Source: an uncultured Bacillota bacterium (GTDB lineage: Bacteria; Bacillota_I; Bacilli_A; RFN20; CAG-826). From it: DNA of 64,000 nt. Position numbers and translations under genes: made by a program. Below the pieces are notes generated by a model. The model saw only the letters and a program-made list of their open reading frames with translations, was not told the origin of the DNA and made no database searches. The DNA lies in the NCBI GenBank assembly GCA_949299565.1, contig OX437086.1:944099-1008098 (forward strand). The letters run 5' to 3'. Numbering within the stretch: the stretch's first letter is position 1; each line of letters begins with the position of its first letter. Positions 41,453 to 50,656 of this stretch are shown here, one piece after another.

Positions 41453-44074
41453 ATGAAGAAAAAGTCGTTATTGATTTTGCCGTTGCTCGTCACAATTTTG
41501 GCTGCTTGCAATGGATATCAAGATTCCAGCACCTCGGCATCAAGTTCTAATCAAACTAGTTCAAGTGAAGTAGAACCCTCCTCTGTAGAATCTTCTAGCG
41601 ATACCTCTAGTTCTAGCGGAACAAGCAGCACCTCTTCTGCCCCTCAAACAATTTTTCAAAAGGATGGTTTTACATTTAATCTAAACGAGGAAACTGATCA
41701 ACTTGTTTTAGTGGCGTATGAATCGTCTGGGGAAGTCGAACTTACAATTCCAAGTGAGGTTGATGGACACCTTGTAACTGAAATAAGCCAGTCGTTTGCT
41801 ATGCAAGTGAACACAACAGTTAATAAACTTACAATCCCTGATACTATTAATAAGATTGGGCTTGGCGCTCTTAAATCTTTCACAAGCATTCAAGAACTTA
41901 TCACACCGCTTATTGCGGCTGACAATAATGATACATCCAGCGCTTTCGGCTACCTTTTTGGAAACGCAAGTTACATTCTGCAACAAAACTACATCCCTGC
42001 TAGCTTGAAGAAACTAACCGTCACCCAAGGTGTCATCAATGAATACGCGTTTTATAGTTTAGATCTAATTGAAGAATTTTCATTTGGCGGGACTTCCATA
42101 GGCAATAACGCTTTCAATGGTTCTAGGAGTTTGAAAAAAGTTGAGTTCATTGGAAATAGTCTCACCTCTATTGGCGATTACGCCTTTTATAATTGTCAAA
42201 AATTAACAGATTTTGCTCTTCCTGATACTCTCGAAAATTTAGGCAAATATGCTCTAGACGGCATTAATATCGAAACTTTAAATATCCCGGCAAGTCTCAA
42301 TACATTTACATTTACAAATTCAATATCGACACTAAAAGAAATCACTGTCAGTGAGGGAAACACTTCTTTCAAAGCCGTCGATGGAATTTTGTTCTCCTAT
42401 GATTTAGGAACTATCGTTTGCTATCCGGCTGCAAAAGACGGAACAACGTATTCTGTTCCGGACAATGTTACAAAAATCGGCGATAGAGCCTTTATGCGTG
42501 CTGAGAACCTAGAAACTATTGCTTTGGGAAACGTTAAAACAATTGGAAGCGAGGGATTTCGCTATTCTTCACTCGTAAGTGTGACATTGCCATCAAGCAT
42601 TGAGGAAATTGGCAAAACCGCTTTCAGCGCTTGCGGATCTTTAGAATCTTTCACTTTCCCTGACCAAGTATCTGTTAACGAAGTCTTAATCAATGAATTC
42701 TTGCTTTCAAGTTGCCCGAAGCTCACTAGCATTACGTTTCCAAATTACATCAAGAACATTCCGAATTATTGCGTGAGTAACTGCGAAAAATTAGCAGAAA
42801 TTGTCATTGAAGGTGAAATCGTTTCAATCGGACAGAACGCTTTTAGTAGCACTGCTATAACATCGCTTGAAATCACCTTTGCAGATAATGCGACGATTGG
42901 CGAGCGTATCTTCGTTAATTGCCCAAATTTTCAAGAATTTGTTGTCCATTTTGTAGATAACATCACAACATATCCAACCTTAGAGGGCCAAAAATTCGGC
43001 GAAGCTATTCCCATTATTAAAGTTGATGATCAAGCTACGCTAGATGCCTTAAAAGCGGCTTGGCCTGAATATAGCAGTTATATAGTTTTATCGGATACTC
43101 AAAGCGATATTTTCCTCATTGAAGACGGAGTTCTTCTAGACTTTCTTGGCGGTCCTGAGGACACTGAAATTGTTATTCCTGATACCGTGGTAGAAATTGC
43201 TGACCATTTTTTAGAGAATAATCAAACAGTAAAACACGTAACTATACCAGAGACTGTTACTGAAATTGGTTATCGCGCTTTCAGCGGCTGCGATGCTCTC
43301 TTAAGTGTCACATTCGAAGATGAAACTTTAGCTAATCTAACGCTTAAAACCAGCAAGGGCGAGGCCGGAACTGTGACTGATGTCTTCAATAGTAGTGTTC
43401 CTGTATACATTTTCAAAAGCAGCACTTCTATAACAAACTTCCTTACTCTTTGCACCAATAACAGACAGAAGAAACTCTGCTATCTTGAAGATGAGGTTAC
43501 ACGTGAGGAAGATGAAATCGTTTCAATAAATGGAGACGCTCTTATCCGTGCAAGTGGAAAGGAAAACTATTCGTTCAAAGATGGCATCACAATTGTTGGT
43601 CCGTACGCTTTTTATAATTCATCAGTCAGCAATGTTGATTTCAGTCAAATCAGTCGCATCGAAGAGTATGCCTTCAATGGAAGCGCAATCACAGAAGCGA
43701 TTTTGCCAGAAAGTGTAACTTACGTTGGCGATAGTGCATTCCAAAGCTGTGAAGAATTAACCACCGTTGAAATTCTTGGACCCGCTGTAATCAAAAGCAC
43801 AGCTTTTGCTGATGGTGGTAATATCTCCTCCTTAAATTTAGGAGAACAAATCGTCAGCATTGAAAGCGGAGCATTCACAAACGCAACAGACGGATCGATT
43901 GAATACGTAGTTCTTCCATCAAGCTTAGTCAATGTTGCCGAGGGAGCCTTTGAAGATTCTTCAATTCCTGAATGTCGCTGTAAATTTAGTCAGCAATACG
44001 CAGAAGACACTTTCAGCGATGGCAGCTATTTCGCTGATATGTTTGACAACGTCATTTGGGATTATACTGAATAA
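41453..44074 (+). CDS. BspA-type leucine-rich repeat lipoprotein
   Basis: An 873-residue surface lipoprotein. The signal peptide MKKKSLLILPLLVTILAAC ends in the lipobox LAAC (Cys 19), followed by a linker of about 40 residues made almost only of Ser, Thr, Glu and Pro. The rest is LRR_5 (BspA/Treponema-type) repeats such as IGDYAFYNCQKLTDFALPDT and IGDRAFMRAENLETIALGN. Such proteins bind host or plant material and are often variable. I start at 41453; the frame is open 30 codons upstream, but only this Met gives a proper signal peptide, with AAAGGA 10 nt before. Single gene with its own terminator. Confidence 0.93.
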   Translation: MKKKSLLILPLLVTILAACNGYQDSSTSASSSNQTSSSEVEPSSVESSSDTSSSSGTSSTSSAPQTIFQKDGFTFNLNEETDQLVLVAYESSGEVELTIPSEVDGHLVTEISQSFAMQVNTTVNKLTIPDTINKIGLGALKSFTSIQELITPLIAADNNDTSSAFGYLFGNASYILQQNYIPASLKKLTVTQGVINEYAFYSLDLIEEFSFGGTSIGNNAFNGSRSLKKVEFIGNSLTSIGDYAFYNCQKLTDFALPDTLENLGKYALDGINIETLNIPASLNTFTFTNSISTLKEITVSEGNTSFKAVDGILFSYDLGTIVCYPAAKDGTTYSVPDNVTKIGDRAFMRAENLETIALGNVKTIGSEGFRYSSLVSVTLPSSIEEIGKTAFSACGSLESFTFPDQVSVNEVLINEFLLSSCPKLTSITFPNYIKNIPNYCVSNCEKLAEIVIEGEIVSIGQNAFSSTAITSLEITFADNATIGERIFVNCPNFQEFVVHFVDNITTYPTLEGQKFGEAIPIIKVDDQATLDALKAAWPEYSSYIVLSDTQSDIFLIEDGVLLDFLGGPEDTEIVIPDTVVEIADHFLENNQTVKHVTIPETVTEIGYRAFSGCDALLSVTFEDETLANLTLKTSKGEAGTVTDVFNSSVPVYIFKSSTSITNFLTLCTNNRQKKLCYLEDEVTREEDEIVSINGDALIRASGKENYSFKDGITIVGPYAFYNSSVSNVDFSQISRIEEYAFNGSAITEAILPESVTYVGDSAFQSCEELTTVEILGPAVIKSTAFADGGNISSLNLGEQIVSIESGAFTNATDGSIEYVVLPSSLVNVAEGAFEDSSIPECRCKFSQQYAEDTFSDGSYFADMFDNVIWDYTE

Positions 44075-44112
44075 CGAAATTGAGTTCGTACTGTAATTTT
44101 CTCAACATCAAC

Positions 44113-44146
44113 AAAGAGCCTCTAAAAATGAGGCTCTTTTAATTTG
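44113..44146 (+). terminator. Terminator of the LRR lipoprotein gene
   Basis: A perfect 10-bp stem AAAGAGCCTC/GAGGCTCTTT with seven-base loop, followed by TAATTT. Confidence 0.85.
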
Positions 44147-44155
44147 ATATCAAAA

Positions 44156-44177
44156 TAAAATGCCGATTTTATCGGCA
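44156..44177 (-). terminator. Terminator of the tRNA-Leu/tRNA-Arg unit, stem TGCCGAT/ATCGGCA
   Basis: Stem 44161-44167 and 44171-44177 with loop TTT, followed by TTTTATTTTG on the minus strand. Third copy of the stem seen at 22768 and 28007. Confidence 0.8.
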
Positions 44178-44189
44178 CTTTTATTAATT

Positions 44190-44266
44190 TGGCGCGCCCG
44201 AGGCGATTCGAACGCCTGACCTCAAGCTTCGGAGGCTTGCACTCTATCCATCTGAGCTACGAGCGC
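44190..44266 (-). tRNA. tRNA-Arg(CCG)
   Basis: A 77-nt cloverleaf with encoded CCA. The anticodon loop CTCCGAA gives CCG, reading CGG. The acceptor stem is GCGCTCG/CGGGCGC with one T-G pair. It follows tRNA-Leu(CAG) by 9 nt. Confidence 0.95.
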
Positions 44267-44275
44267 CTAATAATT

Positions 44276-44359
44276 TGGTGCACTGGATGAGAGTTGAACT
44301 CATACTGGTCGCCCAACTAGCTCCTGAAACTAGCGCGTCTACCATTCCGCCACCAGTGC
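44276..44359 (-). tRNA. tRNA-Leu(CAG)
   Basis: An 84-nt cloverleaf with long variable arm and encoded CCA. The anticodon loop TTCAGGA gives CAG, reading CTG. The acceptor stem is GCACTGG/CCAGTGC. First gene of a two-tRNA unit. Confidence 0.95.
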
Positions 44360-44368
44360 TCGGCGATA

Positions 44369-44397
44369 AATATACCGCTAGTTGTCTAAAAAGTCGA
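44369..44397 (-). promoter_or_regulatory. Candidate promoter of the tRNA-Leu/tRNA-Arg unit
   Basis: TCGACT (44392-44397) and TATATT (44369-44374), spacer 17, overlapping the last codons of the hydrolase gene. Confidence 0.5.
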
Positions 44398-45316
44398 ATA
44401 AAGACTTCATGACATTCTCATCTAAGGCAGTTGCGCGGACAATGTCCATCTTGAGTTCTATTGGGGCATAGGGAGTGATTAGGCCTTTCTTCATCAATTC
44501 AGCTTGATAGTTATTCGCATCTTCACTGCGCCATGGCTGGTGACCGCGTCCAGGAACAATCAAGTATTTAATGCTGGCGTTCGGCAAATGATGCTTTAAA
44601 TCCAAATATCCCGCTTGAGGAAGAACCATCGGGTCCTTATCGCCTTGGACATAAAGAATTTTCGCCGAACTCTTCTTCAAAGAAGAATAAACCGCCACAT
44701 CAGCGTCATAACCGCCTAAACTTTTTAAAACAAGAGACATCAAAAAACGAATTTTTTTATATCGCCCATGATTAACGTAATAGGCAAATTCACGAGAAGG
44801 AGAAGTAAAACCTGCTAACGAAATGATTTTACGCACCGACGGATAAGAAGAAGTCAATAATGCACCATAACCACCCCAACTATGACCGACAACATAAAGA
44901 GGAAGAGTTTTAAACTCGTTATTCATCTCAAACCACGCAAAAAAGGCTTTAATATCGCGATTTGTATGTCCCAAGCCATAAAAATAACGACCCTCTGATT
45001 CTCCGCATCCCGTGTTGTCATAAGCATAAACCACGTAACCTCGCCGAGCAAAAGAAGCAATTTCTTTTATATAGGCGCTGCGGCCAGCTCCCGCGCCGTG
45101 TAAAAAGAGGATTACGCCTTTTTTCTCCACGTTTTGATAAAAATAGAAACTACCGGAAAGAAGCCATTTGCCGGATTGAAAGGAAAAGTTTTGATAACTT
45201 AAGTCGAAATCCTCTGGCTGATAATAAGGAAGCGCCGGAGACGGATCGTTACGGCAAAACGTCGCTTTTTTAAATCCATGACGAAAAAGAAAGAAAAGTG
45301 TCAAACACATAGTCAT
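44378..45316 (-). CDS. Alpha/beta hydrolase
   Basis: A 312-residue alpha/beta-hydrolase fold protein. The oxyanion region is LFLHGAGAGRSAY, the nucleophile elbow VVGHSWGGYGALL (Ser in GHSWGG), the acid lies in YVQGDKDPMV, and the catalytic His in VPGRGHQPW. A hydrophobic start suggests membrane association. It resembles the dipeptidyl-peptidase/BAAT-like and DUF-type esterases; substrate unknown. Its ATG shares a base with the GH3 stop (TAATG), so it is coupled to the beta-glucosidase and may remove acyl groups from glycans or glycosides. The frame could also start at the third codon. Confidence 0.82.
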   Translation of the reverse strand: MTMCLTLFFLFRHGFKKATFCRNDPSPALPYYQPEDFDLSYQNFSFQSGKWLLSGSFYFYQNVEKKGVILFLHGAGAGRSAYIKEIASFARRGYVVYAYDNTGCGESEGRYFYGLGHTNRDIKAFFAWFEMNNEFKTLPLYVVGHSWGGYGALLTSSYPSVRKIISLAGFTSPSREFAYYVNHGRYKKIRFLMSLVLKSLGGYDADVAVYSSLKKSSAKILYVQGDKDPMVLPQAGYLDLKHHLPNASIKYLIVPGRGHQPWRSEDANNYQAELMKKGLITPYAPIELKMDIVRATALDENVMKSLFDFLDN

Positions 45317-47667
45317 TAATTCCTCTTAATTAAAAGTTTCAAAGCTTTGAAAAATTCATGATTTGAAAACGCGACAATAAACGGAGCCCATTTGGGATTG
45401 ATGCCTCCGGCCCCCATCATTCGAATCGGCATATCTAAAACCATTTTTAATTGTCGCGGGTTCTTTTCAAACATCTTCAATAATTTTTTGTAGCAAATAT
45501 TCCCAATGAACGTCCCAATAAAATCGCGGAAAGGCGAGTCGATTGTGAACGGACGCCCTTTATGTTTTATCTCCTCTAAATGCGCGTTTTTTTCAATGAG
45601 ACTTAAAAATTCTTCATCAGAACATTCAAAGTTATTGTCGTTTAAGACCTTTAAAAAATGTTTAGAGAGAGAATTTTCTTTCACTATTTCCCCGTCGAGT
45701 TCAACTTCAAGTTTGATCGGTAAATCGATTGATGAAAAACCCAAATAAAGTTCGTGAAGCCCTTTTTCTATCACAAATTTCTTTTGCTCGGAGTCATAAA
45801 AAGAAAATCTCTCGCTTGGAATTAAAACGCTTATTTCTCGTTCCTCATGAGAATCAAGTTCGACTTTTAAAAAGAAAATCAATTCGCAGAGTGGCGAAAC
45901 GCGAGACAAACTCTTTGGCCCGCAATAGATTTGCACAACCGCCATTCCGGCTCGTTCTCCGGTGTTTTCAAGAGAGAACTTCAATTTGATATTTTCGCCG
46001 TCAAGAGAAGAGGAAGGATTTTTAATTGCAAAGGTTGTATAAGAAAGGCCGTGTCCGAAGGGATAAAGAACGGGACGTGAGACGCTCGTATAATAACGAT
46101 AGCCAACAAAAAGCCCCTCCTTATACGAGACAACCCGTTGATCTTTAGCAAACGAAGAAAAAGACGGCACGTCCTCTAATGCCAAAGGCCAAGTTTCCGA
46201 TAAATGTCCTGACGGATTGAGCTGACCAAGCAAAATATCGTTTAAAGCCTCAGCCGTCGCCTCGCCTGAAAAATATGTTAAAAGAACCGCTTCAGCCTTT
46301 TCTGCAGGAATAACAAGCGGACCCCCGCTCATCACAACCAAAATAATATGAGGATTCAAAGCATATAAAGCCCCTAATAAATCCAATTGGTTCTTTGGCA
46401 AATCGATATTTTGTCGATCGTATCCCTCTGAAAATTCTGACTCGGGAAGCCCGATAAAATAAACAATATGAGCAGCAGAAGCCGCAAGGTCTAAAGCATC
46501 CTTAAAAAGTTCCTTGTCTTCCTTATCATCAAGGCGATAGCCGGGCGCGTAGTTACAAACGCCATTCGAAGAAGTAACAAGTTCTTTGAAGGAAGTTTTG
46601 TTTTTCGGGACAACGTGCGAGGAACCATTGCCTTCAATCGGAAATTCCTCCATTATTGCTCCGATAAAAACCGTCTTTTCGTAATTAGAAAGTGGCAAAA
46701 CGTTTTCCTCGTTTTTAGCCAAAACAATGCTTTCGGCAGCGGCTTTTTTAGCAATTTGATGAGATGCAAGGAAAGAAAAGTCTTTTTTATTTTTGGAACC
46801 GCTTTTTGCCTTCTCGCTCATTTTGGTGAGACGATCAGATGACTCGACGACTTGTTCCATTTTTAAGTCACCACGTTTTAAAGCTCTAAAAAGAGAATGC
46901 GTGCGGTCCGCACTCCCGGGCATTTCAAGATCCAAACCAGCTGCATGAGCCTTCACGCAGTCAGAGACTGCTCCCCAATCAGACATCACGACCCCTTCAT
47001 ATTTAAGTTCGCCGCGCAATATGGTTTTTAAAATATAGGGGTTTTCTGAGACGTAAATGCCATCATAAGCATTGTAGGAGCACATTATGGCCCAGGGGTT
47101 GGCGTTTTTAATCACCATCTCAAATGGACGTAAATAAAGTTCATGAAAAGCGCGTTCATCAACCTCTGAACTAGAGGAAACTCGATATGTTTCTTGATTA
47201 TTCAATAAATAATGCTTGACGCAAGCACCAACGCCTTCTTCTTGCAACGAAGAAACAAAAGAAGAGGCAAGAACCCCTGTTAAAAGCGGATCTTCACTCC
47301 AATATTCAAAATTTCGACCGCCTCGCGGATCACGCTTAATGTTAATTCCGGGCCCCAGAATTAAATTCGTATTAAACGCCTGCATCTCTTGCCCGAATAT
47401 ATGGCCTAATTCGCTTATCAATTGAGGATTCCAAGTGTTTGCTAGAGCAGAAGAAGTCGGATAGCATGTCGCGGGAACAGATGTCGGATCGGGATTCGAA
47501 TCATCAAGAGTTATGCGTAGTCCCGTTGGCCCGTCGTGCATGATTACGCATTCTAAATCGCAGGACGGAAAAGCGTACGTCCCCCAAGGACCATTTCCTG
47601 TCAATGAACGGAGACGTTCAGCAAGAATGACATCGTCAACACGGTCTTCTAATTTAATTTTTTTCAT
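45316..47667 (-). CDS. Glycoside hydrolase family 3 beta-glucosidase-like enzyme
   Basis: A 783-residue GH3 enzyme. The N-terminal barrel shows IMHDGPTGLR, GPGINIKRDPRGGRNFEYWSEDP in part, KHYLLNNQET (KH at 151-152) and VVMSDWGAV with nucleophile Asp 230. The (alpha/beta)6 domain includes YFSGEATAEALNDILLG and HLSETWP, and a fibronectin III-like domain follows (GLSYTTFAI onward, with NTGERAGMAVVQIY). No signal peptide is present, so it acts in the cytoplasm on beta-linked gluco- or xylo-oligosaccharides. It lies 41 nt after the GT-C-like gene and is coupled to the hydrolase. Confidence 0.93.
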   Translation of the reverse strand: MKKIKLEDRVDDVILAERLRSLTGNGPWGTYAFPSCDLECVIMHDGPTGLRITLDDSNPDPTSVPATCYPTSSALANTWNPQLISELGHIFGQEMQAFNTNLILGPGINIKRDPRGGRNFEYWSEDPLLTGVLASSFVSSLQEEGVGACVKHYLLNNQETYRVSSSSEVDERAFHELYLRPFEMVIKNANPWAIMCSYNAYDGIYVSENPYILKTILRGELKYEGVVMSDWGAVSDCVKAHAAGLDLEMPGSADRTHSLFRALKRGDLKMEQVVESSDRLTKMSEKAKSGSKNKKDFSFLASHQIAKKAAAESIVLAKNEENVLPLSNYEKTVFIGAIMEEFPIEGNGSSHVVPKNKTSFKELVTSSNGVCNYAPGYRLDDKEDKELFKDALDLAASAAHIVYFIGLPESEFSEGYDRQNIDLPKNQLDLLGALYALNPHIILVVMSGGPLVIPAEKAEAVLLTYFSGEATAEALNDILLGQLNPSGHLSETWPLALEDVPSFSSFAKDQRVVSYKEGLFVGYRYYTSVSRPVLYPFGHGLSYTTFAIKNPSSSLDGENIKLKFSLENTGERAGMAVVQIYCGPKSLSRVSPLCELIFFLKVELDSHEEREISVLIPSERFSFYDSEQKKFVIEKGLHELYLGFSSIDLPIKLEVELDGEIVKENSLSKHFLKVLNDNNFECSDEEFLSLIEKNAHLEEIKHKGRPFTIDSPFRDFIGTFIGNICYKKLLKMFEKNPRQLKMVLDMPIRMMGAGGINPKWAPFIVAFSNHEFFKALKLLIKRN

Positions 47668-47708
47668 ACTAGTTTGATTTTATCAGCCTTCTAAACAAGA
47701 AACCATCA

Positions 47709-50030
47709 CTAGCAAAAAGGCATCCATAAATTATCAAAAACCCTCGCAATCGAGAAAAAATCACCGCCGTTCAAGCCGTCAAAATTATTAAAGGCCAGAG
47801 AAAAAGACAAGACTAACGTTGGAACAAGCAAAAGGAAAGAGACGCTATTGGCCAGTGAAAGACCATTATTCAGTTTCTTGACCCGTGTTTCATAAAGCAA
47901 CGACCAACTCCCTAATGAAATTAGAGCGCTCATTGGCCATAAAGCTAGTTGATAACGATAGCAAACACCAGCTAGAGAATACGTGCTCCCGGCCACAAAC
48001 AAAAGAGCCAAAATCCCTAAGAACAATCCCGAACAAACATATTTTTTCTTCTTCGAAATAGCAAAAAAGAAAGCGAAAAGACCATAAAAATAAGGATTCA
48101 TGAAAATGCCGATAACGCCGACGTTATATGGATGCGTTTCGTTAGCGAGATTCAAAATGTTTAATTCAAAGAACGGCCACTGGTTAGACACTCGATATGG
48201 CGTTAGAAAGTAATGACAGACGCCATCGAAGAACCCTTGAAGAGAATAACCATATTCCCGCGCATCAACGATCGTCAATTGATAAGAACTGCCAAATTCC
48301 AAAACATTATCAAAGCGCGCGTAATTATAAAAACCAAGAAGAGAAACGCCCGCCCCTAAAAGCACGAAAGGCGGAAACAATGTCAAAAACTTTTGTGCAA
48401 GGGTCTTTTCTTTCGAACGAAAATAAAAAACAAGAAAAGGCAATAAAAGAATTGCAAAAATCGCTAAATCTGGTCGAGAAGATAAAACAATCAAAAGAGC
48501 GAAAGCAGTTAAAGTCAAAAAGAAAGTTTGCTGACGCGTTTTCTTAAAAGACAGAAAGACGAAAACCAACATCCAAACCAAACCCATAAGCCCGTAAGTG
48601 AAAGGCAGACGATATTTCCAATCCGTCCAACGTTCGGCCAAAAAGGAAAGAGGCAACGAAGAAAAATAAGCAGCAACCATAAGGAAAATGAAAAGTTTTA
48701 ATGGCATTGAAGGAGAGATTTTTTCAACAAGAAGCGACCCTAAATAGAAAAAACCAACGCTATAAACAATCAAAGAAAAAGCCATCATGAAAACGCCGTT
48801 CGGAACTTGGCCTGTCAAAAAATAAACCGGAAACATCGTGATGAATAAAGGAGCGGGACCGTAATAGCAATAATATTTTCCGTTATAGAAAGCCGTATCC
48901 CACAAATATTCAACGCCCAATAAATTCGTTGGATTATAGGGATTGCTCACCATAAGCAATTCATCTGAGGGAACATTTAACAAAGAAAATTGTCCATGCA
49001 AAAAAGCATCGAACAAGTTGTAATAAAGAAATGGGTTTCCCTCAAGAAATTCCTCATCAAAAGGATATGAAGTGAGATATCTAGTTGGGTAAAGAATCAC
49101 AAGCACAAGGAAACAACAAAAAGCCAAACCTCCAGTTTTTAAAACATAAGAACGAAAGTGGGAGTGAACGCATGATGTCGTCTTCGGACTCTGGAAATTA
49201 AAAATCAAATTCAAAAGCGTCAAAGACGTAATAGATAGAAGCGAGAATCGCAAAGAAGAGAAAGTCGGCACCAAAGGAGGATCGATTGTAATCCCGTCCA
49301 ACAATAGAACTGAGTTTTGTCCAACTCGACCACGAAGATAATTAATTTCTAAACGCAAATTTAGACTATCTTCTGGAACATCAATACGCATGCTTGCAAG
49401 ATAAAGCGGATTGAAACTGCCGTTTGAATAAGGAATGAAAGGCTCTTCGCTTGTTCCTCTTTGAACGCTTAAAAGATATTCAAATTCCTGATTGCTAGAT
49501 GGAAGTTGCAGAGAAAATGATGAAATGCCGTCAGATGGAAAAGTTAAAATCGTCCCGTTTTCAATCGAAATTCTATCGCCCTCATAAGTTGTAGAAATTA
49601 TTTGACTATATTCTAACGTCGATGAATGATCATCCGCGCCTATCGCTTGAGCATTGAAAGCGAAAGCCTCTAAGAAAAGAAAAAGAAATAAAGAAGAAAG
49701 TGAGAAAGCAAACTTAAGTTTCTCTTTGACTTGCAACGAAGAACTTAAAATTTTTAAAAAGAACTTTCCTGGTTCTAAAAAAGCGATAAAGAGATTAAAA
49801 AAGAAAAAGAGAAGCGCGAAATTCCAAAGTTGAAAACTAGGAAAAAGAAAATAAAAAAGGAGTCCAAAAATTAAATTCGAAAGAAGAAGGAACGAGAAGC
49901 TTAAAGATTTAGATAAAACAAGGAGTTCATAATTTATCTTCTCTTTTTTGCGAACAATACGGATAAAAGAAAAAGCGAAAGAAAGAAAGAAAAGAACGAA
50001 AGGATATAAAAATAGGAAAAGCCAGATCAT
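47709..50030 (-). CDS. Large polytopic membrane protein, possible GT-C glycosyltransferase
   Basis: A 773-residue membrane protein. Four N-terminal hydrophobic segments precede an extracytoplasmic beta-rich region of about 150 residues, then about nine more segments. YPFDEEFLEGNPFLYYNLFDAF and NGKYYCYYGPAPLFITMFPVY (in part) resemble the first outer loop of GT-C enzymes with acidic residues. I start at MIWLFLFL because this ATG overlaps the ogt TGA by 4 nt; an upstream open frame lies inside ogt. A role in surface glycan or teichoic-type polymer assembly is plausible but unproven. Confidence 0.65.
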   Translation of the reverse strand: MIWLFLFLYPFVLFFLSFAFSFIRIVRKKEKINYELLVLSKSLSFSFLLLSNLIFGLLFYFLFPSFQLWNFALLFFFFNLFIAFLEPGKFFLKILSSSLQVKEKLKFAFSLSSLFLFLFLEAFAFNAQAIGADDHSSTLEYSQIISTTYEGDRISIENGTILTFPSDGISSFSLQLPSSNQEFEYLLSVQRGTSEEPFIPYSNGSFNPLYLASMRIDVPEDSLNLRLEINYLRGRVGQNSVLLLDGITIDPPLVPTFSSLRFSLLSITSLTLLNLIFNFQSPKTTSCVHSHFRSYVLKTGGLAFCCFLVLVILYPTRYLTSYPFDEEFLEGNPFLYYNLFDAFLHGQFSLLNVPSDELLMVSNPYNPTNLLGVEYLWDTAFYNGKYYCYYGPAPLFITMFPVYFLTGQVPNGVFMMAFSLIVYSVGFFYLGSLLVEKISPSMPLKLFIFLMVAAYFSSLPLSFLAERWTDWKYRLPFTYGLMGLVWMLVFVFLSFKKTRQQTFFLTLTAFALLIVLSSRPDLAIFAILLLPFLVFYFRSKEKTLAQKFLTLFPPFVLLGAGVSLLGFYNYARFDNVLEFGSSYQLTIVDAREYGYSLQGFFDGVCHYFLTPYRVSNQWPFFELNILNLANETHPYNVGVIGIFMNPYFYGLFAFFFAISKKKKYVCSGLFLGILALLFVAGSTYSLAGVCYRYQLALWPMSALISLGSWSLLYETRVKKLNNGLSLANSVSFLLLVPTLVLSFSLAFNNFDGLNGGDFFSIARVFDNLWMPFC

Positions 50031-50476
50031 ATTTTTTCTCGTGCTTCTAAAGACAAGAGCCATTCCTTTTTCTTCGTTCCTAGAAGAAAGCCGCCTAATC
50101 CGTTTTGTGAAACAACTCGGTGGCAAGGAACGACTAACAATAGCTTATTGCGTTTCAATGCTTGTCCGATCGCTCTATAGGCTTGACTGCCGATTGCTTT
50201 GGCAATCTCTCTATAAGTTTTTGTTTCGCCATAAGGAATCTTAGCAGTCTCCAAATAAACTTTTTCGGCAAATTCACTGGCCTGAATCTTGAAAGGAAAA
50301 CTAAAACTTTTTCGTTTTCCAGCAAAATATTCTTTAAGTTCTTCAATAACACTCAAGAGAAAAGAAGAAGTCGTCATAGTTATTTCTTCATCAACCACTT
50401 CTAGTTCCAAAAGAACATCGTTCTCCGAAACTAATTTCAAGTTTCCTAAAGGAGAAGCGATAATTGCGATAGCCAT
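50027..50476 (-). CDS. ogt: Methylated-DNA-protein cysteine methyltransferase
   Basis: A 149-residue O6-alkylguanine repair protein. It takes the alkyl group from DNA onto its own Cys in a suicide reaction. The active site is VPCHRVVSQNGLGGF, and IPYGETKTYREIAKAIG is the helix-turn-helix and Tyr/Arg finger region. The N-terminal part is short, as in Ogt. I start at the ATG at 50476; a TTG five codons earlier lies inside the -10 box. A TATAAT ends 6 nt before the ATG and no ribosome binding site exists, so the mRNA should be leaderless. It shares ATGA with the following membrane gene. Confidence 0.94.
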   Translation of the reverse strand: MAIAIIASPLGNLKLVSENDVLLELEVVDEEITMTTSSFLLSVIEELKEYFAGKRKSFSFPFKIQASEFAEKVYLETAKIPYGETKTYREIAKAIGSQAYRAIGQALKRNKLLLVVPCHRVVSQNGLGGFLLGTKKKEWLLSLEAREKI

Positions 50477-50482
50477 AGCGTG

Positions 50483-50515
50483 ATTATACAAAAAAAGACG
50501 AGCGATGTCGTCTTT
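50483..50515 (-). promoter_or_regulatory. tRNA-Ala terminator overlapping the ogt promoter
   Basis: On the minus strand the stem AAAGACGA/TCGTCTTT (50494-50501 with 50508-50515) plus seven T terminates tRNA-Ala. The ogt -10 TATAAT (50483-50488) begins one base after the T run, and the -35-like ACGACA (50506-50511) lies inside the stem with 17-base spacing. One segment of about 33 bp therefore serves as terminator and promoter. Confidence 0.7.
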
Positions 50516-50525
50516 ACTTTTTGTT

Positions 50526-50601
50526 TGGTGGAGCGTAAGAGGATCGAACTCTCGACCTCCTCCATGCCATGGAGGCGCTCTCCCAGCTGAGCTAACGCCC
50601 C
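50526..50601 (-). tRNA. tRNA-Ala(GGC)
   Basis: A 76-nt cloverleaf with encoded CCA. The anticodon loop ATGGCAT gives GGC. The acceptor stem is GGGGCGT/ACGCTCC with one G-T pair at 3-70, the identity element of tRNA-Ala. Confidence 0.95.
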
Positions 50602-50627
50602 AAACCAGCCTTTTTAAGGCGGATATA

Positions 50628-50656
50628 AGCCTATGACTTAATCACTTGCTTGTCAA
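50628..50656 (-). promoter_or_regulatory. Weak candidate promoter of tRNA-Ala
   Basis: A perfect TTGACA (50651-50656) inside the end of the antiporter gene is followed after 17 bases by TAGGCT (50628-50633), a poor -10. Co-transcription with the antiporter is the alternative, since no terminator separates them. Confidence 0.35.

Noticed and set aside
41543-41645. Ser/Thr-coding low-complexity stretch that could be a repeat array
   Set aside because: It is the linker after the lipoprotein signal; codons vary and there is no regular DNA repeat unit.
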